This document shows, piece after piece, positions 1 to 9,732 of a stretch of DNA of 64,000 bases (the first letter of the stretch is position 1; each line of letters opens with the position of its first letter). The translations under genes were made by a program, and so were the position numbers. Origin of the DNA: Mangifera indica (taxonomy: Eukaryota; Streptophyta; Magnoliopsida; Sapindales; Anacardiaceae); NCBI RefSeq assembly GCF_011075055.1, contig NW_025401101.1, positions 62,001 through 126,000 on the forward strand. The letters are read 5' to 3'. The notes below the pieces were generated by a model. It ran no database searches and was not told the DNA's origin. It saw only the letters and a list, made by a program, of their open reading frames with translations.

Positions 1-965
1 CTTGGAAATAAAAACTACCATTATTCCTCCTCCCTCTCATGGTGATGATATCCTATGGTGGAAGCCTAGCACAAATGGTAAATTCACTATCAAATCAGCT
101 TGGAATAGCATAAGGGTTTCAAAATCTAAAGTTCCATGGCATAGTATTATTTGGTTCAAAAGACATTTTCCAAGACACTCTTTCATTGTATGGATGGGTA
201 TCAAGGGTGGTATGAAAACCAAGGATAAGTTTCATAATCTCGGCATCATCCCTAGCAATGTATATGGTCTTTGCAATTTGGCTCCGGAAAGCATGGATCA
301 TCTTTTTTTCCAATGCCCCTATTCTGCCGCAATTTGGAATCATATTGCTAATCTTTGCCGCTTGGATAATCCCCCTCAACCATGGAGCACTCTTGTTCCT
401 TATTATGCAAATAAATGCAAGGGCGACTCTCTTCTCCACATCATTTGTAAGCTTTGTTTTGGAGCCACTATCTACCACATTTGGTGTGAACGCAACCATG
501 TTCTCCTTGGTAGTAGCAAATCTCCGAAAGATAGGATCATTGCCGCCATCAAGGATTGTGTGAAGGCTAGAGCTCATTCTTTATCAAACATTCCAAGCTC
601 TTGCATAAATGACTCCATTGCATTGATTTGGGACTTGCCAAACTCAATATTCCATTAACTCTTTGAGTTCCGAATATTGTAAAGAGTTTTGCCTTGTGTT
701 TCTTGTATCTAGATTTCTTGAGTATTTTGTTTGGTTGTGTAGCTTTAGGACAGTTTGCTCCCTTTAGTACTTGTGTTTGTGATGTATCTTTGGATCTTTT
801 TGTTCCATTGTTTGAATGTTTTGAGCTTCATGTTGTTTCGACATAACCTAGGGGCTTGTCCTAGGTATGCTTGTGTTTAAGCTTAATCTAGGGGTTTTGT
901 CCTAGATAGGCATTTGTACATTCCTTCTTTGGTATAAAATTATTATTACTTACCAAAAAAAAATA
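1..965 (+). mobile_element. 3' end of a LINE (non-LTR retrotransposon)
   Basis: The segment holds the last part of a LINE ORF2 (to 658), an AT-rich 3' untranslated stretch, and a terminal A run near 952-960. Directly after the A run the sequence becomes interior LTR sequence of element B; its homologue lies near 10390. This is what LINE insertion into that LTR would give. The element's 5' part, with endonuclease and RT palm, lies outside the window. The exact 3' edge and the target duplication were not resolved. Confidence 0.8.
2..658 (+). CDS. LINE reverse transcriptase, C-terminal zinc-binding (zf-RVT) region, partial
   Basis: An open frame of about 218 codons enters from outside the window and ends at a TAA. 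Residues about 15-115 match the plant zf-RVT domain: a W..S.NG.FT..SAW pattern, then WF....PRHSF..W, then a Cys-X-L...S.DHLFF.CPYS...W segment whose Cys and His residues form the presumed zinc site. In plant LINEs this domain follows the reverse transcriptase and ends ORF2. No stop or frameshift is seen in the visible part. The true start lies upstream of the window, so the first Met of the open frame should not be taken as the protein start. Confidence 0.8.
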   Translation: MEIKTTIIPPPSHGDDILWWKPSTNGKFTIKSAWNSIRVSKSKVPWHSIIWFKRHFPRHSFIVWMGIKGGMKTKDKFHNLGIIPSNVYGLCNLAPESMDHLFFQCPYSAAIWNHIANLCRLDNPPQPWSTLVPYYANKCKGDSLLHIICKLCFGATIYHIWCERNHVLLGSSKSPKDRIIAAIKDCVKARAHSLSNIPSSCINDSIALIWDLPNSIFH

Positions 966-1263
966 AATATCTAGAGCTAATTAAGCACTCCATTGGGTTT
1001 GTTGGACTTTTAATGGATCTAAGTGATAAATGAGTGACCAAAATGAATGAAGGGATGAAATGGGCTTGAACATAGGTTGGTTTTGTGCTTGCCTCTCCTC
1101 AAGACAAGGTTTTGGGCTCTACACTTCATGTAGGGCCGAATTTAACAAGTGATGAGGTTGGACTTGGTATTGTTCTATTGGTCTTGATTGGATTGCACTT
1201 GATGGAGTCTTGGATGGACTATGGACTGAGCATGGACCTTCCATTGGATTTGGGTTTGGATCA
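966..1263 (-). repeat. Element B 3' LTR, truncated
   Basis: About 300 bp align with 10391-10709, with scattered substitutions and one roughly 20-bp deletion near 1041 relative to the other copy. Read on the minus strand the LTR begins TGATCC at 1263, next to the polypurine tract. The remaining two thirds should lie left of the LINE insertion. Confidence 0.8.
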
Positions 1264-1286
1264 TCCCCCCCTCCCCCCCCCCCCCC
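1264..1286 (-). other. Element B polypurine tract
   Basis: On the minus strand this is an almost pure G tract (14 G, one A, then 7 G) directly before the TGATCC start of the 3' LTR. That is the expected position of the plus-strand priming site. It is unusually G-rich for a plant gypsy polypurine tract and may have grown by slippage. Confidence 0.7.
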
Positions 1287-2403
1287 TTGAAAAGGATTTG
1301 CCCTCAAATCCTCTAATGCCATGTCTTCAAGATATGGGGATAAATCTCCCACATTGAATGTAGCGACACAACCCCAAATTCATCTGGTAGTGCAATTTTG
1401 TAGGCATTGTCATTCATCTTTGAAATCACCTCAAAAGGACCATCGGCTCTTGGTGCAAGCTTACTCTTTTGTTTTGATGGAAACCTCTCCTTCCTCAAAC
1501 GCAGCCATACTAAGTCACCGGGTTGGAAATGTGTTAGCCTCCTATGCTTGTTAGCTTTCTTTTTGTAGGCTTCATTTGCTTTCTCTATTTACACCTTTAT
1601 GCTTTCATGGAACTTCTTCATAGCCTTCACCTTTTTCTTGTGCATCCTTATGAACTTGCAAATCAATAGGTAATGATGTTAGCTCAATAGGAGTAAGAGG
1701 GTTAAGACCATATACCACTTCAAATGGAGAATGCCAGGTTGTTACGCTTGGCACCCTATTGTAGGCAAATTTAGCATGAGGGAGCTTCAAATCCCAATCT
1801 CTTAGATGTCGATTCACCATTATTCTTAAGAGAGTCCCCAATGTACGATTGGTTACTTCCGTTTGCCCATCGGTTTGAGGGTGATAGGAGGTGCTAAACA
1901 TTAGTTTTATTCCTAGTTTTCCCCAAAATGTCTTCCAAAAGTAGCTAAGGAACTTGGTGTCCCTATCCGAAACAATGGTTCTTGGAACTCCATGAAGCCG
2001 AACCACCTCCTTGAAGAAAAGATCTGCTACTTTGCTTGCATCATCGATTTTATTGCATGGAATGAAATGTGCCATTTTGGAGAACCTATCAACAATCACC
2101 ATGATGGAATCTCTCCCTCTTTATGTCCTTGGCAATACCTTAATAAAGTACAAGCTCAAGTTTTCCCATGGGTGATCCAGAATAGGAAGAGGGGTGTAAG
2201 GCCTCGGTTTGAAGTGAGACTTTGCTCCTTGACATGCTCCACACCTAGAAATGACAGCTTGAACATCTGCCAACATTCGTGGCTAATAAAAGTGATCTTT
2301 GAGTACCTCCAATGTCTTGTGGATGCCAAAGTGCCCAGCTAAGCCGCCACTATAAGCTTCCCTAATTAAGAGCTCCCTAAAGTTGCCTTGTGGAATACAT
2401 AAT
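1287..2403 (-). pseudogene. Element B integrase (3' part of pol), truncated and frameshifted
   Basis: The minus-strand frame 1605-2102 encodes the integrase catalytic core: [10 protein letters not shown], then VSDRDTKF with the second catalytic Asp, then DGQTEVTNR with the catalytic Glu intact. Frame 1313-1498 continues with the C-terminal KERFP....KLAPRADGPFEV block (GPY/F-like). The two blocks are in different frames, and another shift is needed near 1370 to reach the last residues before the polypurine tract. Upstream (2103-2403) the zinc-binding region is recognisable but full of stops. Homology to element A pol stops at about 2403, where A's LTR begins. Confidence 0.8.
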
Positions 2404-3348
2404 TGATGTATTTTCGGCTACCTCTCCAACCCTAGCTTCCAAGTCTCTATCAAATCTCCATTTGGCTCAAGCCACCATTGAGAATGAAGAATTAGCTCCA
2501 TGCAAGCCCAAAGATTCATTGCTTTTTCCACCTTGGCTCAACTTTACTTTTGATGAAACAGAAACTTAAATGAGTCCAAGAAGCCAACTACAAGCCCACT
2601 TGAAGCCCAAGTAGATGAGGCAGCCCTCCATTACTTAAATGGAGCCCAAGATGCCATAAAGCCCATTTAGTTGGATTGCAACTAAAAGGGAAGCAAGTAA
2701 CTTTAGTTGGTGGACATAGTTCCACCTTTTAAGGAAAAGTTGTTCCCTTTTGTTGTTTTCTTCAATTAATATGGTATGGCCTTAGTATTGAATGAATGGT
2801 TAAGCTTAAATGAAGGGAAAAACTTCCATGTCAAATTGATGCCCAATTTTTGCCACCACTTGCTCTTGTATATGAAAGTGGATTTTCACTTGTAAAGGCC
2901 TAGACTTCTTTGATAATGAAATATTCAAGTAAAGCTTTGTAGCTTTTCTTTAGTTGCTTTTTCCTTTATCCAATTCATCTTGGAGGAAGAATTGGTGGTG
3001 GAAGACCCCAAGGTTGGTGGAAATTTCCTTTATGCCTTGGTTAACTTTCTTGTTACCCTTGAAATTCAAAGTGTGAATATGTGTTGTATGTCCGGATACT
3101 GTTCACAGTGTGTGATTTTGCCATCAAACTTTGAAACAAGTTTTGAATGTCTTGTTGATTGAGTTGTGATTGCTATAATATACAATTAGAAAGCTCTTTG
3201 AATACCCTTTCCAATGAACGATAATTTATATGTTTTAGAGGTCATTTGATTGGTTAAATGAGAAGACAAAGTACTATTGTGCCATATGAACAATAATTTC
3301 CAGATTTGAGTTTGTGACTTGCTGCATTGCCTTGATGAATATGCACCA
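2404..3348 (+). repeat. Element A first LTR
   Basis: Matches 7789-8762 almost throughout. It ends CA at 3347-3348, two bases before the primer-binding site. The left edge is ambiguous between 2404 and 2408, because element B sequence and the LTR share bases there. It lacks a 33-bp segment present in the second copy (near 7935-7967). Short open frames inside (such as 2980-3162) recur in both copies and look non-coding. Confidence 0.85.
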
Positions 3349-3350
3349 TT

Positions 3351-3363
3351 TGGTATCAGAGCC
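3351..3363 (+). other. Element A primer-binding site
   Basis: TGGTATCAGAGCC lies two bases after the LTR end. This is the plant gypsy sequence complementary to the 3' end of initiator tRNA-Met. Confidence 0.9.
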
Positions 3364-3554
3364 TAGGTTGTTTGTGTGATTTTTTGAGTGATTTCTATCT
3401 CCCGGAGCTACTGTTCACCTCCCAGAAATTACTGTTCACAGAACCTTATTTTGCCTTAAACACAAACCTTCCTTAACCTAAACACTTACCAATACTCACC
3501 CCAACCCTTAAACACTTATAACCATTAACCTTTACCTACTAGCCACTACCACAA

Positions 3555-4271
3555 ATGTCCCATAAAAGAACTTCATCCTCATCCTTCTCACCTCCTCATC
3601 CTTGGGAATTTGCCCACATGGCATTAAAAGAAGAGGTCAAAGGAGAACTTAAGGCCATTAAGGACCAAATGAATCAAATGATGCAAATGATGAGGGACTT
3701 GACCCTCACTCAAAGTCGGGCACCCTTATCACAGCCCCAAACTTCAACACAAAGCCCAATACCCCCTCCTCCACCTCACCCAACCCAACTACATCAACCA
3801 AGAAGACATATTAGACCTTTCCCTCCTCCTAGACATCATAGGGAGGAATTGATGTTTCATGATTATTCAAGTGAGGAAGAACAAGAGAGGCCACCTAGGA
3901 GAGAAAAGGATGATGATAGGGGTTTAAGGATTGAAATTCTGGAATTCGAAGGGAGCATGAGTCCGGATGATTTTGTTGATTGGTTACATGCTATAGAGAG
4001 AGTTTTTGAATATAAAGGCTATTCGGATGAGAAGAAATGTAAACTTGCCATCTTGAAATTCAAGGATTATGCATCCTTGTGGTGGGAAAATCTTAAGAAG
4101 CAAAGGGAAAGGGATGGTAAAGAAAGAGTGAGATCTTGGGAGAAACTAAAGAAGCAAAAGAAGGCCATGAAGTCTACGGTTGCCAAGCCATTTACCAAGG
4201 GGACTTCATTCTACAAAAGTCCTCCTTTCAACAAGGGAACCACCTTTCAAAAGGGTTCCCCATCTAACTAA
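3555..4271 (+). pseudogene. Element A gag, with internal deletion and stop
   Basis: The ATG at 3555 is the first after the leader. The frame encodes a Pro/Gln-rich N-terminus, then a retrotransposon gag core (SP..F.DWL...ERVF...Y...KK.KLA...F...A..WW). The frame then jumps from the WEKLKK segment straight to the Lys-rich linker. Compared with element C, about 100 residues of the capsid-like domain are missing. The TAA at 4269 corresponds to TAT in the second copy (near 9683). A one-base loss before 4373 puts the zinc knuckle in another frame. The encoded protein could not assemble normally. Confidence 0.85.
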
Positions 4272-4371
4272 AAGGCTGTCGAAATCACTTCCAAGGAGAA
4301 AGGGAAAGAAAATGTGGTAGAACTTAGTAAGAACAAACCAATTATGGGAAGACTTGATCTCTCCAATAAAA

Positions 4372-4981
4372 GTGCTTCAAATGCCAAGGCTATGGACACT
4401 TCCAAGCCAAATGCCCAAATAGAAGAACTTTGTCATTGATGGAGATTCAAGCTATTGAAGAATCTCTTCAAGAAGGTGAAGAAAATGTAGATTATGGCCA
4501 TGAAGATGGAGTTGTCGAAGAAGAAGAAGAGGAGGTCATGCAAAGGGCTGATGAAGGAGAGATGTTAGTGATTAGAAGAGCATTGCATTCCAAGTCCTTT
4601 CCACATAAGGAACAAAGGCTCCAAATTTTCCAATCAAGATGCACCATTGGAGGTAAGGTGTGTTCTTTGATTATAGATAGTGGAAGTTGTGCAAATGTGG
4701 CTTCATCTACATTAGTGGAGAAACTTGGATTGTCTACCATACCTCATCCTCAACCATATAAGCTCCAATGGTTGAGCAATAGGATCAGCCTCCAAGTAGC
4801 CAAACAAGTACTTGTTTCCTTCTCCATTGGTAAGCATTACTAAGATGAGATTGTGTGTGATGTAGTTCCTATGGATGCATGCCATTTGTTGCTAGGGAGA
4901 CCTTAGCAATTTGATAGAGAAGTAACTCATAATGGTGAAAAGAACACTTATTCCTTCAAATTCAAGGGGAAGACCATTACT
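4372..4981 (+). pseudogene. Element A zinc knuckle and aspartic protease region, with stops
   Basis: A CCHC zinc knuckle (C..C....H....C) is readable at 4373-4414, followed by an acidic linker. The protease active-site block LIIDSGSCANVAS with its DSG triad follows near 4670-4710, and then the typical PYKLQWL segment. The same frame is cut by TAA at 4841 and TAG at 4904; the latter stands where element C has the Trp of its GRPWQ motif. It shares its frame with the pol frame starting at 4982. Confidence 0.8.
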
Positions 4982-7732
4982 TTGCTACGTCTTAGTCCCC
5001 AAGAAGCTAACAAGGCTATCAAAGGGAAAAAAGCTAAAAGGGAGAGTATGTATATGAATGGGCAGCAAGTAGAAAAGGCTCTTTTGAGTTTGCACCCTGT
5101 CTTTGCATTACTTATACTTGAAGGGGAGCTCAAACATGAGAAGAAAGAAGCCCATCCCTTAGTTCAATCTCTCTTGGCTGAATTTGAAGATGTGTTCCCA
5201 TTAGAGCTTCCATCCGGCCTCCCTCCTTTAAGAGGCATTGAGCATCAAATTGACTTGGTTCCAGGTGCACCATTGCCTAATAAGCCAGCCTATAGATGCA
5301 ATCCCATGGAGACTAAAGAGTTGCAAAGGCAAGTGGAAGAATTGATTGAAAAGGGCTTTGTAAAGCCTAGCATGAGTCCATGTTCCGTTCCAGCCTTACT
5401 TGTTCCTAAGAAAGATGGCTCATATAGGATGTGTGTGGATGGTAGAGCCATTAACAATATAACCATCAAGTATAGGTATCCCATCCCTAGACTTAATGAC
5501 ATGCTTGATGAGTTACATGGTGCTTGTGTCTTCTCCAAAATTGATCTAAGGAGTGGCTACCATCAAATAAGGATGAAAGAAGGAGATGAATGGAAGACAG
5601 CCTTCAAGACTAAAGGAGGCTTATATGAATGGTTGGTTATGCCCTTTGGCCTTTCAAATGCTCCAAGCACTTTCATGAGGCTTATGAATGAGGTACTCAA
5701 ACCTTACATTGGTGCATTTGTTGTTGTTTATTTTGATGACATATTAGTATATAGCAAAACTCTTGATGATCATGTCTTGCATTTGAGAAGTGTTTTTGAT
5801 GTGCTGAGGAAAAATAAGTTATATGCAAAAGAAGAGAAGTGTGAATTCTTTGTAGACCAAGTTGTGTTCCTTGGATATGTAGTTTCTAAGGATAACATTC
5901 AAGTAGATCAATCCAAGGTAGATGCCATTAAAACTTGGCCCCAACCAAAACCTCTCACTGAAGTTAGGAGCTTCCATGACCTTGCTTCTTTTTATAGGCG
6001 TTTTGTGCCTAATTTTAGCACTCTCATGGCTCCCATCACTGAATGTATGAAGAAAAATGGGTTTGAATGGTCCACGGTAGACTCCAAAGCATTTGAAGAG
6101 GTTAAAAAGAAGTTATATGAAGCCCTCATACTTGCTCTACCTGATTTTGATGAGGCATTTGAAGTGGAATGTGATGCAAGTGGAGTTGGCATTGGGGCAG
6201 TCCTAACTCAAGCCAAAAGGCCCATTGCTTACTTTAGTGAGAAGCTCAATGAGTCCAAGAGAAGATACTCCACCTATAACAAAGAATTCTATGCAATTGT
6301 TGGAGCCCTTGATCATTGGAGTCATTACCTAAGGCCTAAACAATTTGTGCTTCATTCCGATCACCAAGCCTTAAAGTTTCTTAGTAGCCAATATAAGATA
6401 AGTTCAAGGCATGTTAAATGGGTAGAATTCCTTCAGTCTTTCTCCTTTGTTTCAGCATATAAACAAGGTTCTTCCAATGTAGTTGTTGATGCTCTTTCAA
6501 GAAGGTATTACTTGTTATCCATTCTTAATGCAAGAGTTCTAGGTTTCCAGCTTATGAGACAATATTACACTGAAGATGATAAGCTTTGGGAGATCATGAA
6601 GAAGTGTTCTAGAGGGGCATATGAAGACTATTCTGTCCATAATGGTTTTCTTTTCAAAGGAGCTAAATTATGCATCCCTAAGAGCTCTTTTAGGGAACTT
6701 CTCATTAGGGAGACACATGGTGGTGGATTAGCAGGTCATTTTGGCATAAATAAGACCTTAGACATGCTTAAAGAGCATTTCTATTGGCCTAAGATGGTGA
6801 GTGACATCCAAGCCATTATTGCAAGGTGTGGCACATGTCAAAGGTCCAAGTCTCATTTCAAACCTGGTCTTTACATGCTTTTACCTATTCCGGAGCAGCC
6901 ATGGGAGGATCTTAGCATGGATTTTATTGTGGCTCTTCCAAGAACTCAAAGGGGAAAGGATGCTATAATGGTGGTAGTATATAGATTCTCTAAAATGGTC
7001 CACTTCATCCCTCGTTCCAAGACTGAAGATGCTAGCAAGGTGGTTGAATTGTTCTTCAAGGAAGTGGTGAAGCTACATGGAATTCCAAGAACCATAGTTT
7101 CGGATCGAGACACCAAGTTCTTGAGCCATTTTTGGAGGACATTATGGAGCAAAATGGGAACCAAGCTCATGTTTAGCACCTCTCATCACCCTCAAACTGA
7201 TGGTCAAACCAAAGTAACTAATAGGACTTTGGGAACAATCTTGAGGACTTTGGTTAACAAGCACTTAAGGGATTGGGACTTAAAGATTGCTCAAGCTGAA
7301 TTTTCCTACAATAAGAGTCTAAGCGCAACAACCGATCACTCTTCGTTTGAGGTAGTCTATGGCCTTAATCCCTTAACTCCTTTGGATCTAACTTCCTTAC
7401 CTCTTGATGTGCAAGTTCACAAGGATGCCAAGGAGAAAGCTACTGCCATGAAGAAGCTCCATGAAACCATCAAATGTCAAATCATGAAGGCCAATGAAGC
7501 TCACAAGAGAAAGATCAACAAGCATAGGAAGCCATCCATTTTCAAACCGAGTGACTTGGTTTGGGTGCATTTGAGAAAAGAGAGATTTCCAAGCAAAAGG
7601 AGGAGTAAGCTAGCTCCAAGGGCTGATGGACCATTTGAAGTGCTTGAGAGGGTGAATGACAATGCATACAAGGTGAATCTTTCGGATGAAATGGGAGGAA
7701 TCTTGGCCACCTTCAACATTAGAGATCTTTAA
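4982..7732 (+). CDS. Element A pol: RT, RNase H and integrase
   Basis: The open frame of 916 codons is the 3' part of a gag-pol polyprotein; its start is simply the first codon after the stop at 4904. It contains RT (KKDGSYRMCVD, FSKIDLRSGYHQIRM, and the YFDD box near residues 249-252), RNase H ([11 protein letters not shown], near residue 397), the integrase HHCC zinc region, then the core. The first Asp (MDF) and second Asp (VSDRDTKF) are present. The catalytic Glu of the DGQTE motif is Lys (AAA, about 7210), which should abolish integration. The C-terminal ADGPFEV block is kept. The frame ends just before the polypurine region. Confidence 0.9.
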   Translation: MLRLSPQEANKAIKGKKAKRESMYMNGQQVEKALLSLHPVFALLILEGELKHEKKEAHPLVQSLLAEFEDVFPLELPSGLPPLRGIEHQIDLVPGAPLPNKPAYRCNPMETKELQRQVEELIEKGFVKPSMSPCSVPALLVPKKDGSYRMCVDGRAINNITIKYRYPIPRLNDMLDELHGACVFSKIDLRSGYHQIRMKEGDEWKTAFKTKGGLYEWLVMPFGLSNAPSTFMRLMNEVLKPYIGAFVVVYFDDILVYSKTLDDHVLHLRSVFDVLRKNKLYAKEEKCEFFVDQVVFLGYVVSKDNIQVDQSKVDAIKTWPQPKPLTEVRSFHDLASFYRRFVPNFSTLMAPITECMKKNGFEWSTVDSKAFEEVKKKLYEALILALPDFDEAFEVECDASGVGIGAVLTQAKRPIAYFSEKLNESKRRYSTYNKEFYAIVGALDHWSHYLRPKQFVLHSDHQALKFLSSQYKISSRHVKWVEFLQSFSFVSAYKQGSSNVVVDALSRRYYLLSILNARVLGFQLMRQYYTEDDKLWEIMKKCSRGAYEDYSVHNGFLFKGAKLCIPKSSFRELLIRETHGGGLAGHFGINKTLDMLKEHFYWPKMVSDIQAIIARCGTCQRSKSHFKPGLYMLLPIPEQPWEDLSMDFIVALPRTQRGKDAIMVVVYRFSKMVHFIPRSKTEDASKVVELFFKEVVKLHGIPRTIVSDRDTKFLSHFWRTLWSKMGTKLMFSTSHHPQTDGQTKVTNRTLGTILRTLVNKHLRDWDLKIAQAEFSYNKSLSATTDHSSFEVVYGLNPLTPLDLTSLPLDVQVHKDAKEKATAMKKLHETIKCQIMKANEAHKRKINKHRKPSIFKPSDLVWVHLRKERFPSKRRSKLAPRADGPFEVLERVNDNAYKVNLSDEMGGILATFNIRDL

Positions 7733-7788
7733 CCATACATGGAGGATAACCACCTTGAGGACTTGAGGGCAAGTCCTTCCCAACCCAG

Positions 7789-8762
7789 GTATTTTCGGCT
7801 ACCTCTCCAACCCTAGCTTCCAAGTCTCTATCAAATCTCCATTTGGCTCAAGCCACCATTGAGAATGAAGAATTAGCTCCATGCAAGCCCAAAGATTCAT
7901 TGCTTTTTCCACCTTGGCTCAACTTTACTTTTGGGTGCAATCTCATTACTTGCATCCAAGGCCTTAATGAAACAGAAACTTAAATGAGTCCAAGAAGGCA
8001 ACTACAAGCCCACTTGAAGCCCAAGTAGATGAGGCAGCCCTCCATCACTTAAATGGAGCCCAAGATGCCATGAAGCCCATTTAGTTGGATTGCAACTAAA
8101 AGGGAAGCAAGTAACTTTAGTTGGTGGACATAGTTCCACCTTTTAGGGAAAAGTTGTTCCCTTTTGTTGTTTTCTTCAATTAATATTGTATGGCCTTAGT
8201 ATTGAATGAATGGTTAAGCTTAAATGAAGGGAAAAGCTTCCATGTCAAATTAATGCCCAATTTTTGCCACCACTTGCTCTTGTATATGAAAGTGGATTTT
8301 CACTTGTAAAGGCCTAGACTTCTTTGATAATGAAATATTCAAGTAAAGCTTTGTAGCTTTTCTTTAGTTGCTTTTTCCTTTATCCAATTCATCTTGGAGG
8401 AAGAATTGGTGGTGGAAGACCCCAAGGTTGGTGGAAATTTCCTTTATGCTTTGGTTAACTTTCTTGTTACCCTTGAAATTCAAAGTGTGAATATGTGTTG
8501 TATGTCTGGATACTGTTCACAGTGTGTGATTTTGCCATCAAACTTTGAAACAAGTTTTGAATGTCTTGTTGATTGAGTTGTGATTGCTATAATATACCAT
8601 TAGAAAGCTCTTTGAATACCCTTTCCAATGAACGATAATTTATATGTTTTAGAGGTCATTTGATTGGTTAAATGAGAAGACAAAGTGCTATTGTGCCATA
8701 TGAACAATAATTTCCAGATTTGAGTTTGTGACTTGCTGCATTGCCTTGATGAATATGCACCA
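7789..8762 (+). repeat. Element A second LTR
   Basis: Homologous to 2408-3348. It ends CA at 8761-8762 and is followed by TT and the primer-binding sequence at 8765. Its start lacks the TG of a normal LTR, and no clear polypurine tract precedes it. The 3' junction of pol and this LTR may therefore have been altered. Confidence 0.85.
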
Positions 8763-8764
8763 TT

Positions 8765-8777
8765 TGGTATCAGAGCC
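8765..8777 (+). other. Element A second primer-binding site
   Basis: TGGTATCAGAGCC lies two bases after the second LTR. A primer-binding site after the downstream LTR means that this LTR also heads an internal region. This supports a tandem or recombinant arrangement rather than a simple two-LTR element. Confidence 0.85.
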
Positions 8778-8968
8778 TAGGTTGTTTGTGTGATTTTTTG
8801 AGTGATTTCTATCTCCCGGAGCTATTGTTCACCTCTCAGAAATTACTGTTCACAGAACCTTATTTTGCCCTAAACACAAACCTTCCTTAACCTAAACACT
8901 TACCAATACTCACCCCAACCCTTAAACACTTATAACCATTAACCTTTACCTACTAGCCACTACCACAA

Positions 8969-9698
8969 ATGTCCCATAAAAGAACTTCATCCTCATCCTC
9001 CTCACCTCCTCATCCTTGGGAATTTGCCCACATGGCATTAAAAGAAGAGGTCAAAAGAGAACTTAAGGCCATTAAGGACCAAACGAATCAAATGATGCAA
9101 ATGATGAGGGACTTGACCCTCACTCATAGTCGGGCACCCTTATCACAGCCCCAAACTTCAACACAAAGCCCAATACCCCCTCCTCCACCTCACCCAACCC
9201 AACTACATCAACCAAGAAGACATATTAGACCTTTCCCTCCTCCTAGACATCATAGGGAGGAATTGATGTTTCATGATTATTCAAGTGAGGAAGAACAAGA
9301 GAGGCCACCTAGGAGAGAAAAGGATGATGATAGGGGTTTAAGGATTGAAATTCTGGAATTCGAAGGGAGCATGAGTCCGGATGATTTTGTTGATTGGTTA
9401 CATGCTATAGAGAGAGTTTTTGAATATAAAGGCTATTCGGATGAGAAAAAATGTAAACTTGCCATCTTGAAATTCAAGGATTATGCATCCTTGTGGTGGG
9501 AAAATCTTAAGAAGCAAAGGGAAAGGGATGGTAAAGAAAGAGTGAGATCTTGGGAGAAACTAAAGAAGCAAAAGAAGGCCATGAAGTCTACGGTTGCCAA
9601 GCCATTTACCAAGGGGACTTCATTCTACAAAAGTCCTCCTTTCAACAAGGGAACCACCTTTCAAAAAGGTTCCCCATCCAACTATAAGGCTGTCGAAA
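8969..9698 (+). pseudogene. Element A second gag copy, truncated
   Basis: The frame is nearly identical to the gag at 3555, including the same in-frame loss of about 100 capsid residues at the same junction, so the deletion predates the duplication. At 9683 this copy keeps a Tyr codon where the first copy has TAA. Homology ends at about 9698; the frame runs on to 9778 only through unrelated element B sequence. Confidence 0.85.
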
Positions 9699-9718
9699 TC
9701 ACCTTGCTCCAACCTAGT

Positions 9719-9730
9719 GCTCTGATGCCA
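9719..9730 (-). other. Element B primer-binding site
   Basis: On the minus strand this reads TGGCATCAGAGC, one change from the tRNA-Met consensus. It lies two bases before the end of the LTR that starts at 9733. Confidence 0.75.
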
Positions 9731-9732
9731 AA

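Larger units (their letters stand above)
2404..9698 (+). mobile_element. Gypsy element A with order LTR-gag-pol-LTR-gag
   Basis: This is a plus-strand Ty3/gypsy element: LTR (about 2404-3348), primer-binding site, gag, protease, RT, RNase H, integrase, a second LTR (7789-8762), then a second primer-binding site and a second partial gag ending at 9698. The two LTRs differ at roughly a dozen positions by eye plus one 33-bp indel, so the insertion is young. The integrase motifs and C-terminal block resemble CRM-type chromoviruses; that placement is from memory. A lies inside element B. Confidence 0.85.

Noticed and set aside
1085..1357. Open frame of 90 codons on the plus strand
   Set aside because: It runs antisense through the LTR and polypurine tract of element B. 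Its Pro-rich part is the poly-C run.
2980..3162. Sixty-codon frame repeated at 8394-8576
   Set aside because: Both copies lie in the LTRs of element A and are duplicated only because the LTRs are. No coding signal was recognised.
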